Shown piece after piece: positions 32,385 through 39,852 of a stretch of 64,000 nucleotides of DNA. Positions within the stretch are counted from its first letter, which is position 1. The number at the start of each line of letters is the position of its first letter. The DNA is taken from positions 2,092,767 to 2,156,766 of the forward strand of contig NZ_CP008944.1 of NCBI RefSeq assembly GCF_000732945.1. Direction: 5' to 3'. The notes beneath the pieces were generated by a model, which was given only the letters and a program-made list of their open reading frames with translations, ran no database searches and was not told the DNA's origin. The DNA is from Corynebacterium atypicum. GTDB taxonomy: Bacteria; Actinomycetota; Actinomycetes; Mycobacteriales; Mycobacteriaceae. The translations under genes and the position numbers were made by a program.

Positions 32385-33772
32385 ACCACGTTTTCCACTC
32401 TTTCCAGGACGTGTTCGGCTACCGGCAGTGCGATCCCGTTGCCCCACAACTTGTACTGCGCCGAATCCGACGCCGGGTCTGCGAGCCAGCTGGCGACCTG
32501 CTTGCGGGAGCGCGGCCTGACGCCTCGGAGGCGGTTCCATTCGGCCCACACGTCCACCCAGTAGTCGAGCTGGGCATCGGTGGGGTCGGTGATGGCGAGC
32601 TGGTCGCACCAGTCGTCGGGGAAGCCCTGCAACCGGGCGCACTCGACCGGCGTCAACCGCCTGGGACGCAGCGAGTGCCCGGCCACCATGGGCGGATCGG
32701 TGTAATCCGAGGCCAACAAGGCACCGGCCTGATCCTTGGTGGCGCGGATGAAATAGTCGGCCTTGGATGCGGCATAGACGGGCTCCAAGATGACCATGCC
32801 GCCCTGGTTGCAGGTCGGCTCCCCGCCTTTCAGGTCGAGGGTTTTCGACACTTCCGCTTCGTAGCCGTAGTGGCCGCCACCGCTGCGGGACAGGTGGATC
32901 GAATTCAGACCAAACACCCTGCGTTCCTCTGGGGCGTCGAGGAGGATGGGCACGTTGGTGGGTGAGTTGCCCATCCGGGCAGTCAACGTCTGCACCACCC
33001 CCAAGGAGTCGACGGTCAACCTCAAGTCCTGCAGATGATGATCCATCAATATCACCGAGCCGCTACGGACTCCAAGGCTTGCTTCAGGGGTGTGGGCATG
33101 GTCTTGTTCTTGCGTGCCGCACGATTCAGGATGCCCTGAGCTGCTCGCGGGCTCAAAAAGAATCTCGGGTGCGGCTCGGCCTGCAAAATCTGCGACAAGG
33201 TAGATGCGGCGACGTCGTTGGACCAGACCGAAATGTTGCGCATCGAGTACACGCCACGCAACCGAGCATCCACCTGCCACAACGCATCCCGCATCTGTCC
33301 ACCGGGGTACAGGGACAGGCACGTCAGCAACGGTCGGGCTCTGGATGCGGATGAGGCTCGTGAGGACCGCCGCGAAATCCGCCCCTTGGTTGGAGGAGAA
33401 GGCTCCCGGCACGTTCTCCCAGACAGCAAATCGGGGATATCGGTCATTAGTCGCCTCCCTCATTTCCTTGATGATGCGAACAGCCTGAAAGAACAGGCCA
33501 GAACGAGAACCTGCCAGCCCGGTCTGCCGTCCTGCGACCGACAGGTCTTGGCACGGCGACCCGAACGAGACGATGTCCACCGGCTCGATCACGGTGCCGT
33601 CGATAGTGTTGACGTCGCCGAGGTGGGTGACCGCGGGCAGACGGGTGGAGGTGACCAGAATCGGAAACGGCTCCACCTCGGACGCCCAGACGGGGCGGAT
33701 ACCGACGTGGAGGGCGGCGAGTGGGAAACCGCCCGACCCGTCAAACAGAGAACCAAGCGTCAACGCGGTCAT
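32369..33772 (-). CDS. DNA (cytosine-5) methyltransferase
   Basis: 467 residues. Motif I LGSLFDGSGGFPLAA, motif IV with catalytic cysteine GSPCQDLSVAG, motif VI ENVPGAF, motif VIII QRRRRIYLV, and motifs IX-X near the C-terminus (LTPVECARLQGFP, LWGNGIALPVAEHV). The target recognition region lies between about 235 and 340. No cognate restriction enzyme is next to it, so it probably protects phage DNA from host restriction. ATG at 33772 overlaps the upstream methyltransferase stop (ATGA). Confidence 0.93.
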   Translation of the reverse strand: MTALTLGSLFDGSGGFPLAALHVGIRPVWASEVEPFPILVTSTRLPAVTHLGDVNTIDGTVIEPVDIVSFGSPCQDLSVAGRQTGLAGSRSGLFFQAVRIIKEMREATNDRYPRFAVWENVPGAFSSNQGADFAAVLTSLIRIQSPTVADVPVPVPRWTDAGCVVAGGCSVAWRVLDAQHFGLVQRRRRIYLVADFAGRAAPEILFEPASSSGHPESCGTQEQDHAHTPEASLGVRSGSVILMDHHLQDLRLTVDSLGVVQTLTARMGNSPTNVPILLDAPEERRVFGLNSIHLSRSGGGHYGYEAEVSKTLDLKGGEPTCNQGGMVILEPVYAASKADYFIRATKDQAGALLASDYTDPPMVAGHSLRPRRLTPVECARLQGFPDDWCDQLAITDPTDAQLDYWVDVWAEWNRLRGVRPRSRKQVASWLADPASDSAQYKLWGNGIALPVAEHVLERVENVVDTTG

Positions 33773-35019
33773 GTGGTGCCTCGATCCACTGCCTTCACCA
33801 CATCCAGGTAGGCGAGCTGGTGGCCGTCGCGGAGACACGTGATGCCTGCGGCGTCTCCGGTGGCGTCAGCATAGCGGCGCAGAATAACGCTCGCGTATTT
33901 TTCGTCGAGCTCCATGCAATAGCAGATGCGGTCGGTTGCCTCAGCTGCCATGAGCGTGGAGCCCGAGCCTGCGAACGTGTCGAGCACGATCGCATTGGCC
34001 TGCGTGGAGTTCCCAATCGGATACGCCAACAAGTCCAGTGGCTTGCTGGTTGGGTGGTCGGCGTTGCGGCGGGGCTTGGCGAAGTTCCAGATCGTCGTCT
34101 GCTTACGATCCGCATACCAGCGATGCTTACCCGTCTTCACCCAGCCAAAGAGCACCGGCTCATGCTGCCACTGATACGGGGATCGGCTAAGGACGAGGGA
34201 ATCTTTCACCCAGATGCAACACCCAGACAGATAGAAACCGGCATCAGCGAACGCTTTACGGAAGTTGAGACCTTCAGTGTCAGCGTGGAAAACATAAGCG
34301 GACGCACCCTTCTCACACACCGCCGCCATGTTCGTAAACGCCGATAGCAGTAAGTCGTAGAACTTATCGCCATCCATCTTGTCGTTCTTGATCGACAAAC
34401 CCGACCCTGATTCGAAGGCGACGTTATAGGGCGGATCGGTGAGCACAAGATTGGCTTTCTTGCCATCCATCAGCGTGGCGACATCGTCGGCGCTGGTGGC
34501 ATCCCCGCACACGAGTCGATGGCGGCCGACCGTCCAGATATCCCCACGCTCCACGAACGCGGCGGCCTCCAGGGCGGCGGTAAGGTCGAAATCATCATCC
34601 GCCACCTCGCCCTCATCCAATGAGCCGATAAGCTGCGCGATCTCAGCATCGTCAAAGCCAGTCAGTTCAGCATCGAAATCCGAAGCATCGAGGTCGGCGA
34701 TGAGGAGGGCGAGTTTGGATTCATCCCACTCGCCACTGATCTTGTTCAAGGCAATGTTGAGTGCTTTCTCGCGGGTCTCATCAAGCTCAACAACGATCAC
34801 GTCCACATGCTCGTGGCCGAGGTCTTCCAGCACCTTCAAGCGCTGATGACCACCTACAATGTTGCCGGTGGTCTGGTTCCAGATGACGGGTTCAACGTAG
34901 CCAAACTCGGTCAGGGATCGCTTGAGCTTCTCATACTCAGCATCACCAGGCTGAAGATCTTTACGCGGATTGTAATCAGCAGGCTTCAACTCACCTATCG
35001 GCATCGTTTTCATGAGCAT
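33769..35019 (-). CDS. ParB-domain DNA methyltransferase (N6-adenine or N4-cytosine)
   Basis: 416 residues. A ParB/sulfiredoxin N-terminal domain (IGELKPADYNPRK, VGGHQRLKVL, about 5-90) is joined to a beta-class amino-methyltransferase: motif IV DPPY (about 198), then target region, then motif I DTFAGSGSTLMA (about 365). The ParB fusion is common in phage-borne enzymes. It overlaps metK upstream by 29 bases and the cytosine methyltransferase downstream by four, so all three are one unit. Sequence target unknown. Confidence 0.92.
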   Translation of the reverse strand: MLMKTMPIGELKPADYNPRKDLQPGDAEYEKLKRSLTEFGYVEPVIWNQTTGNIVGGHQRLKVLEDLGHEHVDVIVVELDETREKALNIALNKISGEWDESKLALLIADLDASDFDAELTGFDDAEIAQLIGSLDEGEVADDDFDLTAALEAAAFVERGDIWTVGRHRLVCGDATSADDVATLMDGKKANLVLTDPPYNVAFESGSGLSIKNDKMDGDKFYDLLLSAFTNMAAVCEKGASAYVFHADTEGLNFRKAFADAGFYLSGCCIWVKDSLVLSRSPYQWQHEPVLFGWVKTGKHRWYADRKQTTIWNFAKPRRNADHPTSKPLDLLAYPIGNSTQANAIVLDTFAGSGSTLMAAEATDRICYCMELDEKYASVILRRYADATGDAAGITCLRDGHQLAYLDVVKAVDRGTT

Positions 35020-36181
35020 GCTTCTTCACCGCCTTCCGCAGCGCATCAATGTGAGCGAACGAGTTTTCCCAGCGCAGACCGGGATGGCCGAAGTGCCCAT
35101 AAGTTGAGTAGCGCGTGAATCCTGGCTTGCGAAGATTCAAAGCATCGATGATCCCACCGGGGCGTAGCGGAAACACCTCGGCTGCAGCCTTAGCGAGGAC
35201 CTCGTCGGCGTATTCGCCCGTGCCAAGCGTGTCCACACTGAAGGCGACCGGGTCGGCCTTCCCAATCGCATAACTCAGGCTCACTTGGCACTCGACGGCC
35301 AACCGTGCCTCGACGATAGTCTTGGCGATCAGACGCGCCATATAGGCACCCGAACGATCAACCTTCGAGGCATCCTTACCAGAGAACGCACCACCACCAT
35401 GTGGGGCAAGACCACCGTAACTATCAACCATCAACTTGCGACCCGTCAGACCCGTGTCGGCCTTCGGCCCACCCACCGTAAACAAGCCCGAGGGATTCAC
35501 CAGAATCTCGGTGTCAGCGCTCATCGGCAGATACGGCTTACACGCGGATGCAACGATAAGGGTTCTCACCTCCGACGCCAACTCATCGAGATCCTTGGTT
35601 TTATCGTGCTGAATCGACACCACCACCGTCTCAACCGCCACGGGCCTACCAGCAGCGTCGTAACGAACTGTCACCTGCGCCTTACCATCAGACTTAATGC
35701 CAGTGATGGTGCCGTCTTTGCGTGCCTGGTCGAGCCGGGCGCAAATCTCATGTGAGAGCACCAACGGCAACGGCAAACGCTGCGGAGTCTCGGCCGTGGC
35801 ATAACCATAAACAGTGCCCTGATCACCCGCTCCTTGGAGCGCGAACTCGGTATCATCACCGAAACGAGCCTCCAAGGACTTGGAGACTCCGGCGTTGATG
35901 TCTGGAGACTGCCTGCGAGTCCAGACGAAAACGAGGAACTTCCACGGCACATAACCCGCCTTCGCCAACGCATAACGCACCGACTCACGAATACGCGGAC
36001 GACCCTTCGACGTAATATCGCCAGTCACAATGATCCTGCGGCCAGATGCCATCACTTCTACTGCAACGCGTGCGGATGGGTCCTCATAAAGGAGGTCATC
36101 AAGGATCGTGTCCGCGATCAGATCGCAGAGCTTATCGGGATGGCCGATACACACGGCCTCAGCAGTCTTCGTGACAGACAT
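34991..36181 (-). CDS. metK: Phage-encoded S-adenosylmethionine synthetase
   Basis: Makes SAM from methionine and ATP. 396 residues from the ATG at 36181. All three central signatures are present: GHPDKLCD near residue 12, GAGDQG near 118 and GGGAFSGKD near 260, with no visible loss of catalytic residues. It is encoded directly upstream of, and overlapping, the first of two methyltransferase genes, so it likely feeds their methyl donor during infection. It is a second copy with respect to the host enzyme, which is not in this window. It is rare for temperate phages to carry it. Confidence 0.93.
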   Translation of the reverse strand: MSVTKTAEAVCIGHPDKLCDLIADTILDDLLYEDPSARVAVEVMASGRRIIVTGDITSKGRPRIRESVRYALAKAGYVPWKFLVFVWTRRQSPDINAGVSKSLEARFGDDTEFALQGAGDQGTVYGYATAETPQRLPLPLVLSHEICARLDQARKDGTITGIKSDGKAQVTVRYDAAGRPVAVETVVVSIQHDKTKDLDELASEVRTLIVASACKPYLPMSADTEILVNPSGLFTVGGPKADTGLTGRKLMVDSYGGLAPHGGGAFSGKDASKVDRSGAYMARLIAKTIVEARLAVECQVSLSYAIGKADPVAFSVDTLGTGEYADEVLAKAAAEVFPLRPGGIIDALNLRKPGFTRYSTYGHFGHPGLRWENSFAHIDALRKAVKKHAHENDADR

Positions 36182-36263
36182 ACACACACTCACTTTCCAA
36201 AGAATCAGGGCAGAACAAAACGTCCACCCGTCAAACACAGGCAGGCGCAAGAAAGAAAAAGGG

Positions 36264-36836
36264 TTAGGAGCGGGCTTTCAGCAGCTGCTCCATCACATCA
36301 TCACCAGGCGCACCGCCCGAGTAGTCGGTGGTGCAGGTGGCGCGCACAATCTCGTAAATCTCGTACCAATACACATTCGCCTGCTTACCGAACGACTGGG
36401 ACATGGCAACGAACGGGGACGCGATAGCTGCGCCTGTGGTTGGGTGTTTGCCGAGCAGGCCGAACTTGGAGATCGCCTGCTCGCACTGCACATAACGCGC
36501 GAACGCCTGCGCATAGGACTCAATCAGACGTGGTGCGACGAACTGCGAACAGCCGCGCTGATCGAGCCACTGCCAGGTCTCGCGGTAAACCAAATCAGCA
36601 CCGAGGAGTTTGCCATCGCGCTGAATATCCGACAGGTAATCGGAAGGCTCGGGCATCGTCTCACCAGCGAGCACCGCACCATCACCAATATCAGAGCCTT
36701 CGAAATCGAACGGCTCAGCCAGCGGATCCTCCAGGCGAGTAGCAGGCAGACCCTTAGCGAGTTTCTCGTTGAGCGGGTCGGGTTTCGCGCCAGCCCTCAC
36801 GCGGCGTCCGCCACGGTTGGTGCCGTCTTTCGCCAT
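36264..36836 (-). CDS. Terminase small subunit (P27-like)
   Basis: 190 residues; the N-terminus is basic (KDGTNRGGRRVRAGAKPDPL), followed by helical ESYAQAFARYVQCEQAISKFG and NVYWYEIYEIVRA, as in P27-type small terminases that recognise the packaging site. ATG follows AAGGAGG. HNH upstream and the large subunit further on support the call. Confidence 0.82.
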   Translation of the reverse strand: MAKDGTNRGGRRVRAGAKPDPLNEKLAKGLPATRLEDPLAEPFDFEGSDIGDGAVLAGETMPEPSDYLSDIQRDGKLLGADLVYRETWQWLDQRGCSQFVAPRLIESYAQAFARYVQCEQAISKFGLLGKHPTTGAAIASPFVAMSQSFGKQANVYWYEIYEIVRATCTTDYSGGAPGDDVMEQLLKARS

Positions 36837-37118
36837 GGGTGTGCCTCCTTGTCTAGGCCGTTGTGGCCTTGGATTAGAGGCCGAAAAGTGCGCTCGTGGG
36901 CGCAGAAGAATTCGTGGGGCGGGTCAATACCCTGTTTGATTCGGTCTTTTTGCGTACGGTTGGCCCCGCCCGCTGACCTGTGCCAAGGCTGTAGAGATTC
37001 GACGGCCCTACCCCTCACCAGCCTTTCGATGTTGCCACGTGTTCGACAAACGCCAGGCGGGTAGGCAAATTTGAGGTGCGCGACGACAACCGCGACAGGG
37101 CGGAACGTGGCGAAGAAT
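36837..37118. other. Non-coding stretch between HNH and small terminase genes
   Basis: No convincing gene. In HNH-containing cos phages the packaging site commonly lies here, next to the small terminase gene, so this is the best candidate for cos or pac. Two GC-rich short inverted segments are present, but no site can be defined by eye. Confidence 0.4.
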
Positions 37119-37496
37119 TCAGTAGGTGTAGACCCGAGGTTGTTGCCGCCACCGATCATCATCAAGCGCGGTCTGGCGCGAGTGGCAGGGCTTGCACAGC
37201 GAACGGAGGTTGTCGAAGTTGTGGGTGCCGCCGTGCTCAAGCGGGAGAACGTGGTGGACCTCTTGGACAGGCGTGTACTTGCCTTGTTCGAGGCAGTCTT
37301 CGCAGAGCGGGTGGGCGGTGATGTAGGCGGCGCGGATCTTCCGCCACCGGGCACCGTAACGCCGGTTGATCTTCGGGTCACGCTGCCACTTGCGGTACCG
37401 CTCGTCCTCAGCCTTGGCATGCTCCGGGCAGTAGCGTTCACGGGTGAGCTCAGGGCAACCAGGATGGGAGCACGGGGAGGCTGGTTTGACCGGCAT
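37119..37496 (-). CDS. HNH endonuclease of the packaging module
   Basis: 125 residues. N-terminal zinc-binding CSHPGCPELTRERYC, HNH core VHHVLPLEHGG with NLRSLCKPCHSRQTA. Strong ribosome-binding site AAGGAG. HNH proteins beside terminase genes are needed for terminase cutting in several cos phages such as HK97 and phi12. Confidence 0.92.
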   Translation of the reverse strand: MPVKPASPCSHPGCPELTRERYCPEHAKAEDERYRKWQRDPKINRRYGARWRKIRAAYITAHPLCEDCLEQGKYTPVQEVHHVLPLEHGGTHNFDNLRSLCKPCHSRQTALDDDRWRQQPRVYTY

Positions 37497-37527
37497 CGCT
37501 GGCTCCTTCCCCCTGGATGTGGTGAAG

Positions 37528-37555
37528 CCCCAAGTTCCCGTGTGGGTTCTTGGGG
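37528..37555 (-). other. Hairpin before the HNH gene
   Basis: CCCCAAG at 37528-37534 pairs with CTTGGGG at 37549-37555. It lies between the transcription regulator and the late genes; no T-run follows. It might be part of a late leader, near where the late regulator would act. Confidence 0.35.
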
Positions 37556-37635
37556 TTTCTCCTAGTTTTCAACCACTTACATGTTCTCACACCGATATGC
37601 GGTTTTCTATCGCATGTTTCGGATACCCGCTAACG

Positions 37636-38094
37636 CTAGAGCTGTCCGTACAAGGCGGTGGCAAACCTGTCGAGGGCCCGGTTCTTGCGCCGATAGACCG
37701 TGTCACGCTCGACGTAGAAGTGATCGGCGATCATCGATACCTTCTCATCTTGTGTCCCCTCGCTGAGGAAGAAGCCTTCGAGAATGAAGCGGTCGTCTTC
37801 AGCGATGACTTCCCACGCAGGCAAGAACCAGTCCATGTACTGGCGGGCCTGTAGGTAGCGAGCCTTGTAGGCGTCGATTCGCTCAATGCTCGCGACGATC
37901 CTGTTCTCCGAAGCGTGGAGGTTGCCTGATGGTGGTGTGCCGTCCATGCGTGGGGATGCGGGGCTTGCCGCGTCAGCGTAAGCCGCCTTGATCTGCTCGT
38001 CGGTACTCTCGATGATCTGTTCCATCACCGCATAATCCTGCAAGGCGGAGATGGCGGCTTTGCGGGTGTCGAGGTATTTGGTCATCACATGCAT
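37636..38094 (-). CDS. Late gene transcription regulator, sigma-70 region 4-like (RinA/ArpU type)
   Basis: 152 residues. C-terminal helix-turn-helix (EKVSMIADHFYVERDTVYRRK) like sigma region 4; central tyrosine- and aromatic-rich helices. Small proteins of this kind end the early operon and switch on packaging and structural genes in Gram-positive phages. The ATG at 38094 follows AAAGGA by seven bases and overlaps the helicase stop. It is the last early gene before the terminase cluster. Confidence 0.75.
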   Translation of the reverse strand: MHVMTKYLDTRKAAISALQDYAVMEQIIESTDEQIKAAYADAASPASPRMDGTPPSGNLHASENRIVASIERIDAYKARYLQARQYMDWFLPAWEVIAEDDRFILEGFFLSEGTQDEKVSMIADHFYVERDTVYRRKNRALDRFATALYGQL

Positions 38095-39458
38095 GAGCTT
38101 GTCCTTTCAGTGGTTGTGATTTCTGCTGTGACCGCGTCAATCAACGCAGCCTGAGTAGCGTCTTTCGCATCAAGAGCTTTGAGAACGGTTTCATCGAGCG
38201 TCCCTTCCGCAACAAGATGCGTGATCGTCACAGGTTCGGTTTGTCCTTGCCGATACAGCCGTGCGTTGGTCTGCTGGTAAAGCTCCAGGCTCCACGTGAG
38301 CGAGAACCACACCAGTAGGTGCCCACCCGCCTGCAAGTTCAGCCCGTGGCCAGCCGATGCTGGGTGGATCAGCCCGAGGGTTATCTCGCCTCTGTTCCAT
38401 GCCTCGATATCCGCGCTTGTTTTGAGTTCGCGAGCCTGCGGGAAGCGGGCGGTGATGCGTTCGCGGTCGTGAGTGAACCAATAAGTCACCAATAACGGGC
38501 TGCCGTTGGCTGCCTCATAGAGGTCTTCGAGAGCGTCGAGCTTCCGATCATGAACCGGAGCCCATTGACCGCCTGCGGTGTAGATCGCGCCGCTCGCGAG
38601 TTGGAGTAGCTTTCCGGACAAAGCGGCGGCGTTCGCGGCATCGATTGTCGCCCCATCAAGGTCGAGGACGAGGTCTGCCTTGAGTTGGTCGTAGACCTTG
38701 CGTTCTTTCGGCTCCAACGTGACGGGCGTGGTCGTGACCGTCAAGGACGGGAGTTGGAGGTGGTCGGTGGTGCGCATCGACAACGTCATGTCACCGATCG
38801 CCGCATAGATCTCATCCTCAGCACCGCTGCGCGGCTTATAGGTGAACACCTGCATCCCGTTGCGTTTATCGGGCAGGAACCACTTGTCGCGGTAGCGGGT
38901 GATGAACCTGCCGAGGCGTTGGCCTCCGTCGAGGAGCCGGAACTGCGCCCAGATATCCATCAGCCCGTTGCTGGCGGGGGTGCCGGTCAGGCCGACCCAG
39001 CGCTTGACGTGTGGGCGCATTTTCACCAGCGTGGTGAACCGTTTCGCGCGATGGTTTTTGAAGCTGGAGAGTTCGTCGATGACGACCATGTCGAACGGCC
39101 ACGCGCTCCCGAGTTGGCCGATGAGCCATGGGATGTTTTCGCGATTGATGATGGTCACCATCGCAGACTTGGCTAACGCCGCCAGCCGGTCGGCTTTGGT
39201 TCCGACAGCTACGGCTACGGTGAGCCCGTCAAGGTGATCCCACTTGCGAATTTCGGCGGGCCAGGTGTCTCGCGCTACTCGAAGCGGTGCGACAACCAGC
39301 ACGCGGGAGATGCTGAAGTAGTCGAGCAGCAGCTCCCAGATCGCCGTCAGGGTGATGACACTCTTGCCGAGTCCCATGCCCAGGAGGATGGCAGCCTCTG
39401 GGTGGTCGAGGATGAACCGGGTGGCGGTCTGCTGGTAGTCATGCGGCGTGTAGTGCAT
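38085..39458 (-). CDS. SNF2-type DNA helicase
   Basis: 457 residues from the ATG at 39458 (MHYTPHDYQQ), after AGGAGGT. Superfamily 2 motifs: Ia and I LLGMGLGKSVITL, II VVIDELSSFK (DELS in place of DEAH), III GLTGTPASNG, and V-VI HGLNLQAGGHLLVWFSLTWS with QTNARLYRQGQT. Typical partner of VRR-NUC and D5 primase in this type of replication module. Overlaps the VRR-NUC gene by 20 bases. Confidence 0.9.
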   Translation of the reverse strand: MHYTPHDYQQTATRFILDHPEAAILLGMGLGKSVITLTAIWELLLDYFSISRVLVVAPLRVARDTWPAEIRKWDHLDGLTVAVAVGTKADRLAALAKSAMVTIINRENIPWLIGQLGSAWPFDMVVIDELSSFKNHRAKRFTTLVKMRPHVKRWVGLTGTPASNGLMDIWAQFRLLDGGQRLGRFITRYRDKWFLPDKRNGMQVFTYKPRSGAEDEIYAAIGDMTLSMRTTDHLQLPSLTVTTTPVTLEPKERKVYDQLKADLVLDLDGATIDAANAAALSGKLLQLASGAIYTAGGQWAPVHDRKLDALEDLYEAANGSPLLVTYWFTHDRERITARFPQARELKTSADIEAWNRGEITLGLIHPASAGHGLNLQAGGHLLVWFSLTWSLELYQQTNARLYRQGQTEPVTITHLVAEGTLDETVLKALDAKDATQAALIDAVTAEITTTERTSSCM

Positions 39459-39723
39459 CAAGCACCTCCTGGATGCCGTCCACCGAATCAACAACCAATG
39501 CGGTGAAACCTTGGTAGCGGAGTTGATTCATCCGATGCTGTTGGATTGGGCGTGGCTGTTTGCCTGGTGCTTTGAGCTCGACGAAAACGGCCCGGCTGTT
39601 CATCAGGCATATCCGGTCAGGTACGCCACTGGTTCCAGGGCAGACGAGCTTCCAGCACAAGCCGCCAGAGGCTTCAACGACGTTCTTGAGTTTCGTTTCA
39701 ATTACGTGTTCGTTCATGGTCAC
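39439..39723 (-). CDS. VRR-NUC domain nuclease
   Basis: 94 residues, stand-alone VRR-NUC (PD-(D/E)xK) domain: SGVPDRICL followed by VFVELKAPG and QQHRMNQLRYQGF. Such small nucleases are thought to cut branched DNA during phage replication together with the adjacent SNF2 helicase. Confidence 0.9.
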   Translation of the reverse strand: MTMNEHVIETKLKNVVEASGGLCWKLVCPGTSGVPDRICLMNSRAVFVELKAPGKQPRPIQQHRMNQLRYQGFTALVVDSVDGIQEVLDALHAA

Positions 39724-39743
39724 TCCTTGAGTTCGCTTTCAGG

Positions 39744-39846
39744 GGTGACGGCAGGTGACGAGTCGTTCCTAACCTTTTATATAGAGAAATACACAATGTA
39801 ATTTCACATGCATAAAGTAGGGAATGGCTCGTCACAGCTCGTCACC
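39744..39846. repeat. 26-bp imperfect inverted repeat around an AT-rich core; possible replication origin
   Basis: The left arm (39744-39769, GGTGACGGCAGGTGACGAG and on) and the right arm (39821-39846) match at about 20 of 26 positions when one is reversed. Each arm contains GTGACGAG-like repeats. The 51-bp middle is AT-rich (TTTTATATAGAGAAATAC). It is non-coding, between the primase-helicase gene and the nuclease gene. This is the form of an iteron-type origin, but a protein-binding or RNA-structure role is also possible. Confidence 0.5.
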
Positions 39847-39852
39847 ATGGGG

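Noticed and set aside
31908..32642. Long leftward frame of 244 codons
   Set aside because: It is composed of a shadow of the methyltransferase gene, element B and the second frame of pseudogene paralogue 2.
36797..37441. 214-codon leftward frame over the HNH gene
   Set aside because: Low-complexity shadow of the HNH gene; the true HNH frame has a strong ribosome-binding site and motif.
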